From Candidatus Binatia bacterium (GTDB taxonomy: Bacteria > Desulfobacterota > Binatia > UBA12015): a DNA stretch of 64,000 nucleotides. The stretch covers positions 372,001 through 436,000 of the forward strand of contig DATCMB010000014.1 of NCBI GenBank assembly GCA_036563615.1, read 5' to 3'. A program made the position numbers and the translations under genes. Within the stretch, counting starts at the first letter, position 1. Each line of letters starts with the position of its first letter. Under the pieces are notes generated by a model. That model searched no databases. It was given only the letters and a program-made list of their open reading frames with translations, and was not told the origin of the DNA. This document shows positions 41,871 through 48,948 of the stretch, one piece after another.

Positions 41871-42311
41871 CTACTCTTCGACGATCTCGCACTGTTCGAA
41901 CGGGCTCAGCGGATCGACGCCCGGCGGGAAGAAGAACGCGAGCGGGATCGGCAGGTTCTCCGCAATCAGCGTCCACTGGCTGCCGCCGCACGGCGGGCCC
42001 GCGCAGGCCGACGAGCCGTAGCAGTTGAACACCTCCTCGGTCTCGGTCTCGTTGACCAGGACGCACTCGATGAACGAGGGATCGCTGCCGTCGAGCTTGA
42101 AGACGTTCCCGGTCGCGTTGCCGTAGATCTCCCAGGTGATCGCCCACTGCTCTTCGCCAACCCGCTTGTTCACGTAGGTGCGGTCGCAGTCACCCGAGAA
42201 CTGGACGCCGTCGCCCGCGAGCGCGCTGCTCGCGCCGAGCGTCGTGACCGCGACCAGCGCCGCGAGGAACCCGATCGTCCGCGCGGACGCCTTCCGTGCT
42301 GCACGCATCAT
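41871..42311 (-). CDS. Small secreted protein sharing a domain with the 21219 gene
   Basis: 146 residues. AAGGAGGT lies just before two adjacent ATG codons (42311 and 42308), an ideal ribosome site. A signal peptide (GFLAALVAVTTLGASSALA) is followed by one domain: TYVNKRVGEEQWAITWEI, TGNVFKLDG, FIECVL, FNCYGSSACAGPPCGG and LPIPLAFFFPPG. Every one of these positions has a counterpart in the N-terminal domain of the 21219 protein. The Cys residues probably make disulfides. I know no name for this domain. Confidence 0.8.
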   Translation of the reverse strand: MMRAARKASARTIGFLAALVAVTTLGASSALAGDGVQFSGDCDRTYVNKRVGEEQWAITWEIYGNATGNVFKLDGSDPSFIECVLVNETETEEVFNCYGSSACAGPPCGGSQWTLIAENLPIPLAFFFPPGVDPLSPFEQCEIVEE

Positions 42312-42420
42312 CTCGACCTCCTTCTTCTGAACGAAACGTCCGAAGATCATCTCCTACGGATATGGGGCTCGCCGCGGGCTGGCAACGCAGAAACGCCAAA
42401 CGTCACGGAACGACGCGCGT

Positions 42421-43446
42421 TCAGCCGCCAGTCTCCGGCGACCAGCGCAACCCCAGGTTGATGATCCGCTGCAGAAGCGCGCCGTACTGGATGCCGGCGT
42501 ACTCGGCGGACTCGGCGAAGTCCTCGCCGTACGCGATCTGCGGGTTGGGATTCGCCTCGAGCACGTACACGCGTCCTTCCGCATCGAGGCGCAGGTCGAT
42601 GCGCGCGTACCCCGAGAGCTGCAGCGTGCGGTAGATGCGCTTCGCGAGGCGCTGGATCCGCGTCACCAGCTCGTCCGGCAGGTTCTTCGCAGCGGCGGTC
42701 CGCACGCCGACCTTCTCCTGGTACGCCGGATTCCACTTGACGCGCTCGGTCGCGATGCGCGGCGCTCCCTCCGGGAGGCGCGTGAACATCAGCTCCCACA
42801 CCGGGAACACCTGCAGACGCTCGTTGCCGAGCACGCCGACGTAGAGCTCGCGCCCGTCGATGTAGCGCTCGGCGATGGCGTGCGTGCCGAGGCGCTCGTG
42901 CACGAAGCGCACGCGCTCGGCGAGCTTCTCGTCGCTGTCGACGATCGACACCTGCGCGATGCCCTCGGAGCCTTCCTTGGTGAGCGACTTGACGATCAGC
43001 GGGAAGTTGAGCCGGCGCGGACGCCGCACGCGGCGCCCGATGCGGAACACGGCGTAGTCCGGCACCGGAATGCGGTGCGAGGCGAGCAGCGCCTTCGACA
43101 GCGCCTTGTCGCGCGCCAGCATGAGGCCGCGCGGATTGCAGCCCGTGTACGGCACGCGCAGGATCTCGAGGTAGCTGACGACGTTCTGGTCGTAGATCGG
43201 CACGTCGTGGAAGTCCTCGAGGAGGTTGAACACGATGTCGGGACGGACCTCCTCGATGGTGCGGCGGATGACGTTGAGGTCACCGCCGACGCCGAGCATG
43301 TGCACCTCGTGACCGAGCATCTCGAGCGTCGCGGTGACGTCGTACTCGGTCTTCCAGTCCGCCGTCGTCAGCTCCTCGTCGCTCGGATCGTCGGGCGGGA
43401 TGCGGCGCTCGTCCATGAGCGCCAGAACGCGAAGCTTCTTCTTCAC
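42421..43446 (-). CDS. D-Ala-D-Ala-ligase-like ATP-grasp enzyme
   Basis: 341 residues from GTG. The first 90 residues are a Rossmann-like domain (LRVLALMDERRIPP, HEVHMLGVGGDL). The ATP-grasp core has PLIVKSLTKEGSEGI, ERYIDGRELYVGVLGN and ARIDLRLDAEGRVYVLEANP with NPNPQIAYG for the Mg ions. Ddl family enzymes join two amino acids. This member lacks the tight N-terminal signature of true Ddl and is more likely a dipeptide or peptide-type ligase. It is coupled to the metallopeptidase gene by a four-base GTGA overlap. Confidence 0.87.
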   Translation of the reverse strand: MKKKLRVLALMDERRIPPDDPSDEELTTADWKTEYDVTATLEMLGHEVHMLGVGGDLNVIRRTIEEVRPDIVFNLLEDFHDVPIYDQNVVSYLEILRVPYTGCNPRGLMLARDKALSKALLASHRIPVPDYAVFRIGRRVRRPRRLNFPLIVKSLTKEGSEGIAQVSIVDSDEKLAERVRFVHERLGTHAIAERYIDGRELYVGVLGNERLQVFPVWELMFTRLPEGAPRIATERVKWNPAYQEKVGVRTAAAKNLPDELVTRIQRLAKRIYRTLQLSGYARIDLRLDAEGRVYVLEANPNPQIAYGEDFAESAEYAGIQYGALLQRIINLGLRWSPETGG

Positions 43447-44594
43447 ATCACCACCCGCGAACGACGCGTGAGCGAGCTCATCGTGTGTACGGCGAGCAGG
43501 ATCGCGAAGTCGATCATGGTCTGTTCCTCGGGAGCGGTGAGTCGCAGGTTCAGGGCGCGGCAGCGCGAGATGATGTCTTCCAGAACCTGGTCGACTGCGT
43601 ACTGATATGCGCCGGTCGTGCGCGCAACCCTGCGGGTCACTTGCTTGCGCACGCGGCGCAGGAAGCTCGCCGCGGTCGGACGGTCGCGGAACGCGGGCGA
43701 GTCGGAGAACAAGCGCCGCAGGTCCTGGTCGGCGAAGTCCGGCAGCGAGCGCCCGTAGCGCTCGCGCTTCTTCGCGTAGTGCTCGCGCAGCGTGCGCTTG
43801 AGCGTTCGCAGCGGCTCGACCTGCCTGCGGTTGGCCACCGGCGGCGTCTTGCCGGCGAGCTCCCACATCAGCTCGTCGACGTACTCGAGCTTCTTCAGCG
43901 CGGGCCAGCCGGCGTACGTGCGACGCCACGCGGAGCGCGGCGTCATCCACACGGCGAAGGTTTCGGCGAAGTCCTCGTCGGGGTGGCTCTGGGCGTACCA
44001 GTTCTCGAGGTGCAAGACGTAATTTCTACTGTACGGCCGCGGCGCGTACGACTCGGGATACGGAACGGTCGACCTGCCGAAGAGCTGCTGGCGGCGACGC
44101 AGGCGCCTGAGCCGGAAGGCGTTGTCGATCGCGTGCCCGGTCTCGTGGCGCAGGATCCGCATGCACCACTCCGGCGTGCCGCCCTCGACCTCGAGCATCT
44201 GCGCCTCCTCGAGGCGCGCGAGCCGCGGGTGGGCGAGGTAGAACGGGATCGCGATGCCCGGCACGCCCTCGGGCGTGAACCAGTCGTCGGACAGCCAGAA
44301 GTGCGGCCGGAAGACGATGCCGCAGCGCTCGAGCTCGCGGTAGAGCTGCTCGATGCGCGCCTCGAGCCAGGTCCCCTCGATCGACAGGTCCGGAGCGAGG
44401 TCGCAGAGCCGCAGGTCGAGCAGCTCCTCGTCCGAGTAGCTCGCCCAGCGCGGCTCGCGCGCCTTGGCGGCGCGGCGATGGTGGCGCCACACGTTCGCGT
44501 CCTCGAAGTCCGGTCGGCTTCCTCGCGCAGCCGCGGCAGCGCGGCTCAGCGCCCCCGACGCGAGCGCGAGAACAGGCGCAGCAGACGAGCCCAC
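43443..44594 (-). CDS. Putative zinc metallopeptidase (HExxH type)
   Basis: 383 residues. Zinc motif HETGH in MRILRHETGHAIDNAF, third ligand probably the Glu in DEDFAETFAVWM. Other conserved parts: RPHFWLSDDWFTPEGVPG, YVLHLENWYAQSHP and YPESYAPRPYSRNY. It looks like the family annotated putative zinc-binding metallopeptidase, often paired with an ATP-grasp ligase. The long form used here overlaps the FHA gene by 49 bases; a shorter GTG start near 44494 is possible. The pair suggests a peptide that is made by the ligase and cut by this protein. Confidence 0.82.
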   Translation of the reverse strand: MGSSAAPVLALASGALSRAAAAARGSRPDFEDANVWRHHRRAAKAREPRWASYSDEELLDLRLCDLAPDLSIEGTWLEARIEQLYRELERCGIVFRPHFWLSDDWFTPEGVPGIAIPFYLAHPRLARLEEAQMLEVEGGTPEWCMRILRHETGHAIDNAFRLRRLRRRQQLFGRSTVPYPESYAPRPYSRNYVLHLENWYAQSHPDEDFAETFAVWMTPRSAWRRTYAGWPALKKLEYVDELMWELAGKTPPVANRRQVEPLRTLKRTLREHYAKKRERYGRSLPDFADQDLRRLFSDSPAFRDRPTAASFLRRVRKQVTRRVARTTGAYQYAVDQVLEDIISRCRALNLRLTAPEEQTMIDFAILLAVHTMSSLTRRSRVVM

Positions 44595-45586
44595 AGCCCG
44601 GGGCGCGGCGGCGGGGCCGCGGCGGCGCGCTCGTCGACCACCACGAACTCGTCGTCTCCCAGGCGAAGCCGCATGTCGTGCTCGAGCTTCACCGACGTGT
44701 CGATGTACCGCTTGCCGTTGGCGTACAGCGTCTTGCCATCGACCGGCATGATCATCCAGACGCCGTCCTGCAGCCAGACGCGCGCGTGCATGCGCGACGC
44801 GGTCGGCGTTACGAGCGCCACGTCGCAGCCCTGCCCGCGGCCGACCGACATGTTCGGGCGGTCGAGCACCACCGTCTGCTCGCGACCCGAGGGCGCGACG
44901 CGGCGGAGCGAGATCCCGGACTCGACGCGCCTCGGCAAGATGACGGTCTGCTCGAGCGTGTCGTCCGGCGAGAAAACGCGCGTGACGTCGTCGCCCGAGG
45001 CGACGGGCGGCGCTGCGCTCGCCCGGGGCTCGGCAGCGGGCGTCGGCGGCGTGGTCGCGGGCGCGGCGGGAGCGGCGGATGGAGCGGGAGCGGCGCCCGC
45101 CGCCTCGGCGTCGCGCGGAGGCGCCCCTCCCGTGCTCGAGGCCGCGCTGGTCCCCGCTGCCGGAGCGGACGATGCCGCCCCGCCGGCCTCGGAGCCCGCA
45201 GGAGCCTTCGCCGCGGACGCCGGTGGCGCGCCCGGCACGGCGCCGCCGATGCGCGGCGGCGCGACGCCGATCCGCGTGTGCTCTTCCTCGCCCTCGCCCG
45301 CGTCGGCTCCCGACGCCGCAGGCGCGCTCGCGGACTCCGTCGAAGCGGGCGCTGCTGGCGGAGCGGCTGGAGCCGCTGGCGTCGCAGACCCCGCCGACGG
45401 CGCGCGCGGCGGCGCGATCGGCGCGAACGTCGTGCGATCCTCGACCTCGGGCTCGCCCGCGGGAGCGGCGGCAGGCGGCGTGGGCGGCTGCGGAGCTGCG
45501 GGCGGCGGCGCTACCGGCTTCGGCGCCGCGGGGGGCGCTCCCCCGATGCGCGTACGATCGGACGCGTCGTCCGAATCACCCGACAT
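44546..45586 (-). CDS. FHA-domain protein with repeated threonine motifs
   Basis: 346 residues. About 200 residues of Ala/Pro-rich linker carry short acidic Thr motifs: DRTRIG (T12), DRTTFAP (T52/T53), HTRIGV (T104), VTRVFSPDDT (T202) and EQTVILP (T214), EQTVVLD (T238). The FHA domain is at about 240-318 (VGRGQGCDV, SRMHARV). A short basic tail ends RLLRLFSRSRRGR, possibly membrane-attached. FHA domains bind phosphothreonine, and the Thr motifs look like kinase sites, so the protein may bind itself or other targets when phosphorylated. Eighteen bases follow the oxidoreductase gene. Confidence 0.85.
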   Translation of the reverse strand: MSGDSDDASDRTRIGGAPPAAPKPVAPPPAAPQPPTPPAAAPAGEPEVEDRTTFAPIAPPRAPSAGSATPAAPAAPPAAPASTESASAPAASGADAGEGEEEHTRIGVAPPRIGGAVPGAPPASAAKAPAGSEAGGAASSAPAAGTSAASSTGGAPPRDAEAAGAAPAPSAAPAAPATTPPTPAAEPRASAAPPVASGDDVTRVFSPDDTLEQTVILPRRVESGISLRRVAPSGREQTVVLDRPNMSVGRGQGCDVALVTPTASRMHARVWLQDGVWMIMPVDGKTLYANGKRYIDTSVKLEHDMRLRLGDDEFVVVDERAAAAPPPRPGLWARLLRLFSRSRRGR

Positions 45587-45604
45587 GCGACGGCTGCCTC
45601 CTCG

Positions 45605-48031
45605 TCATTCCGGCATCTTGAGCTTGACGGGTCCCTTCACCTTCGCCAGGCAAGCGAGACGATACTTCATGGGATCCGGCTCGAGAAAGGCCTTGTTCTC
45701 GATGGTGTTCATCTCCGGCGAGCCCGCGTCCGGCGGAACGAAGTTCTCCGCACCCTCGACGATCTCGACTGCGCACAGGCCGCACAACCCGACCTTGCAC
45801 TCCCAGCCGAGCGGCTCGTCCATGTGCTCGGCGGGCTCGCCGCTCTTGGTGAGCTTGCAGTCCGGGAAGCGCGCCTTGATGCTCTTGAAGTAGGCGTGCA
45901 GCAGGTCCTCGCTTGCGCTCGCGCCGAACGTCGTCGGGAACTCGGCGTGCTCGATCACGACGGCGAAGCCGTCGCCTGGCGCGACCGCCGCGGCGGGCGC
46001 GGCCGCCGCAGCAGCCGCCGGCTCGGCCGCAGCTGCCGGCTCGACTGCCGCCGCCGCAGGCGCTTCCGCGGCGGACGGCGCCGCCGCAACCGTCGTCAGC
46101 GGCTCCGTCTCGGGCGGCGCGGGCGGCGGCGGCGCGGGCGGCGTGTCGACCACGACGTCGCTCTCGCCGAGCTTCGCCACGCGCTCGACGACCTCGAAGC
46201 GCAGACGCTTGCTCGCGACGCGGAACTCGTCGCCGCTCGAGAGCGCGACCGGCGAGGTGACCCTGACGTAGGTGCCGTTCGTGCTACCGAGGTCGAAGAC
46301 CGCGAGCGCCGCCCCCTCCGGACGGATCTGCGCGTGGCGGCGCGACAGGCTCTTGTCGCTCGGATCGAGCGTCACCTCCGAGCGCCGTCCGACGAACACG
46401 CCGCGCTCGCCGATCGGGAACGTCGCCCGGTAGACGCCGTCCTGGTCGTAGTGCAGCAGCGTCCAGGTGCCGTCCTGACGGCCGACGACGAGGATCTGCG
46501 AGCCGATCCAGATGGCGTCGTCCTCGGCGACCGGCAGGCCCTTCACGCCCTGCGCGCGCAGCCAGACGCCGGAGCCCGCGCCGCTGTCCTCGAGGAAGTA
46601 GTGCTCGCCGCGCTTGGCGACGGTCGCGTGGTGGTCGGCCATGTAGACGTCGTCGGGGAACGCGAGGTCCGCGCCGTGGCGCCCGATCGACACCGTGTCC
46701 TTGGTTGCCGGGAAGGTCTCCTCGATCGTGCCGTCGGGCTGCAGGAGAACGAGCTGGGCGCCCTGCTGTTCCGGTCGCGCGTCCGCCGGCTCGCTCGGCA
46801 TCGGCGGCACGACGGTCGCGACCGGCGCCGCCTCGACCGTCGGCGCGTGCTTGCCGAGCTGGCTCGCGATCAGGTTCACGACCTCGACCGCCTCGACCAT
46901 CGCAGCCTTGATGTTGCGCTTGATGGTCACCTGCTCGTAGGTGCTCGCGTCGTTGAAGTCCGTGCAGCGCAGGTACTTCGGGCCGCGCGCGTCGCCGACC
47001 AGGTAGACGCGCGGCAGCGACGTCTGACCCGCGTGGTCGACGAGCATCAGCGGTCGGCCGTTGACCATCGGGATCTTGATGCCGCAGGCCTGCAGCAGGC
47101 GGATCGGCAGGTCCTCGCCGATGCAGGCGACCACCATGTGCTTCGGGAACTCGAGGTGCACCGTCTCGGTGGGACGCTTGTCCGCCGTCTTCCGGTCGAT
47201 CCGCACCGAAAGATATTCTTGCTTGTCAGGCCCCGTCACCACCGCGACCGGCTCGGACAACGGAAGGTAGCGGATGTTGCCGTTCCCGATGTAGGCGTCG
47301 AAGAACACCTCGCTGAGCGCCTTCGACACCTTGGGCATGCGGTCGCCGCGGTACGACCAGTACACCGGGGTGTCGTCCTCGGCCGCGACCTTCGCGTTCG
47401 AGATCGCGATCACCGCCTCCGCCGCCGACGTGCCGCCGCCGATCACCAGGGCCGGACCGCCGACGTAGCTCTTCGGGTCGTCCAGCCGGAAGGCGAGCCC
47501 TTCGGTGTTGCCGGGGATGTCGAAGCGTCGCGGCACGCCGGCGCCGATCGCGAGGATGACGTTGCGCGCGCGGTAGACCATCTCCTTGCCGGCGCGATGG
47601 CTCCACAGCTTGACGTCCCAGACGTCGTCCGGGCCGAGCGAGAGACCGGTGAACTCGGCGCCGATGCGCGCCGCGATGCCGTACTCCTTGTATTTCGCCT
47701 TCCACTGGGCGACCATCTCGTCCTTGTCGAGGTCGCCGAAGTGCAGCGAGTTGAGCATCGGGCCGCCGACGGGAAATTGAAGCTTGTCGCCGCCGCCGTA
47801 GCCCGGCTTGATGAGCTTCTCCTTCGGGTAGTCGCGGATGCGCTTCATCAGGTCGTCGTAGTCCGTGACGAGACACGACAAACCAAACTCCTTGGCGCGC
47901 ACCGCCGCCGCCGTGCCGGCCGGGCCGCCACCCGCGATGAAGATGTCGAGGACGTCCGGCAGGCTCGTCGGCTGCTGGACCTTCAGCGTCCCGTAGGTGG
48001 TGTAGTCGGACTCTACGATCTTGTCTGCCAT
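45605..48031 (-). CDS. FAD oxidoreductase-FHA-FHA-[2Fe-2S] fusion protein
   Basis: 808 residues. N-terminal two-dinucleotide-binding domain flavoprotein (FIAGGGPAGTAAAV at about 31-44 for FAD; ALVIGGGTSAAEA at about 194-206 for NAD(P)H; VYLVGDARG at 342-350). It lacks the CxxC of thioredoxin reductases. Two FHA domains follow (about 425-515, and 535-615 with SRRHAQI and GSTNGTYV). An Ala/Pro linker joins a plant-type ferredoxin with C745, C750, C753 and C794. So NAD(P)H electrons could pass to the 2Fe-2S cluster under FHA control. Start 48031 has no strong ribosome site. First gene after CarF in the run. Confidence 0.9.
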   Translation of the reverse strand: MADKIVESDYTTYGTLKVQQPTSLPDVLDIFIAGGGPAGTAAAVRAKEFGLSCLVTDYDDLMKRIRDYPKEKLIKPGYGGGDKLQFPVGGPMLNSLHFGDLDKDEMVAQWKAKYKEYGIAARIGAEFTGLSLGPDDVWDVKLWSHRAGKEMVYRARNVILAIGAGVPRRFDIPGNTEGLAFRLDDPKSYVGGPALVIGGGTSAAEAVIAISNAKVAAEDDTPVYWSYRGDRMPKVSKALSEVFFDAYIGNGNIRYLPLSEPVAVVTGPDKQEYLSVRIDRKTADKRPTETVHLEFPKHMVVACIGEDLPIRLLQACGIKIPMVNGRPLMLVDHAGQTSLPRVYLVGDARGPKYLRCTDFNDASTYEQVTIKRNIKAAMVEAVEVVNLIASQLGKHAPTVEAAPVATVVPPMPSEPADARPEQQGAQLVLLQPDGTIEETFPATKDTVSIGRHGADLAFPDDVYMADHHATVAKRGEHYFLEDSGAGSGVWLRAQGVKGLPVAEDDAIWIGSQILVVGRQDGTWTLLHYDQDGVYRATFPIGERGVFVGRRSEVTLDPSDKSLSRRHAQIRPEGAALAVFDLGSTNGTYVRVTSPVALSSGDEFRVASKRLRFEVVERVAKLGESDVVVDTPPAPPPPAPPETEPLTTVAAAPSAAEAPAAAAVEPAAAAEPAAAAAAAPAAAVAPGDGFAVVIEHAEFPTTFGASASEDLLHAYFKSIKARFPDCKLTKSGEPAEHMDEPLGWECKVGLCGLCAVEIVEGAENFVPPDAGSPEMNTIENKAFLEPDPMKYRLACLAKVKGPVKLKMPE

Positions 48032-48075
48032 GGGGACACCAGCACCTCGTCGGCCGTGGCTGGTCGGGGACGGTA

Positions 48076-48105
48076 ACCCTTTTCGACTTCCGCGCGCTTT
48101 GTCAA
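48076..48105 (-). promoter_or_regulatory. Possible promoter of the oxidoreductase run
   Basis: On the minus strand a perfect TTGACA (48105-48100) is followed after 18 bases by AAGGGT (48081-48076), 45-75 bases before the start at 48031. The -10 part is weak. Confidence 0.3.
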
Positions 48106-48199
48106 CGACCAAACTCCGCGGCGCGCCGAACGAAGCTCGAGACGCTCGCCGACGCCGCGCACGACGGACGCGACGGGGAAACCGCGGCCGAAGAGCGCG

Positions 48200-48925
48200 T
48201 CAGCCGCGGTAGACCCGCAGCCGCAGCACGTGCTCGGCGAACCACTCGGCACGCGCCCAGAAGCGCAGCCGCGCGAGCGGCGCGTTCATCCAGCCGACCG
48301 TGATGCAGTAGTTCGCGTCGTGCGGTGGCGCATGGTGGATGGCGTGATGCTCGGGGGAAAGGACGAGGCGTCGTGCCTGCAGCCAGCGCACGAGCGGCGG
48401 CGGCTCGGGATCGTGCGCCCACTTATGCAGCTGATTCGTGACCAGCGTGAAGGACGCCGTGCAGGTGAGGAGCGCGGTGAAGAGAAGCTGCCCGGGGTGC
48501 TGCAGGTCGAGGCGCAGGAGGCTCACGCCGAAGAGCGGCAGGATGGTCGCGAGGCAGGTATTGCCGTTGGTCTCGACGAAGTCGTGGGTGGTGATCGCCT
48601 CCGGCGTCTCGTGGTGCTCGCGGAACGGGGCGACGAAGCGCGGCCCGAAGAACGGCGTGTCGACGGTGCCGAAGCGGTCGAAGAGCCAGTGCACCACGCC
48701 GCTCGCGAGGTCCGCCGCGAGATAGCCCACCGTAACGGTGAGCAGCACGGCGAGCGCGAGCCAGCGCTCCTCGGCGCTCGCGCCCGCGGCGAAGCCTTCG
48801 GCGACGGCGCTCGCCAGACGCCGCGCGAGCGCGCACACCAGCCCGAACGCGACGATCAGCCCCACCACCTCGAGCGGCCGGTGGAGCGCTGCGGTGTCCT
48901 GCTGCGGCGAGGCTTCAGCGCGCAT
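48200..48925 (-). CDS. carF: CarF/PEDS1-type plasmanylethanolamine desaturase
   Basis: 241 residues, about four membrane helices. The His-rich metal motifs of the CarF/TMEM189 family are present in order: DLASGVVHWLFDRFG, PFREHHETP, DFVETNGN, HKWAHDPE, SPEHHAIHHAPPHDANYCI and GWMN. In Myxococcus, CarF makes the vinyl-ether bond of plasmalogens from alkyl-ether phospholipids, and these mediate the response to singlet oxygen. No alkyl-ether synthesis gene is in the window. It is 23 bases after the lipoprotein gene stop, so it may share its transcript. Confidence 0.92.
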   Translation of the reverse strand: MRAEASPQQDTAALHRPLEVVGLIVAFGLVCALARRLASAVAEGFAAGASAEERWLALAVLLTVTVGYLAADLASGVVHWLFDRFGTVDTPFFGPRFVAPFREHHETPEAITTHDFVETNGNTCLATILPLFGVSLLRLDLQHPGQLLFTALLTCTASFTLVTNQLHKWAHDPEPPPLVRWLQARRLVLSPEHHAIHHAPPHDANYCITVGWMNAPLARLRFWARAEWFAEHVLRLRVYRG

Positions 48926-48948
48926 TGCAGGAGTCGGACTCTATCACC

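Noticed and set aside
44678..48076. A 1132-codon plus-strand frame opposite the FHA and flavoprotein genes
   Set aside because: Shadow of the real minus-strand genes; Arg/His-rich and without domain features.
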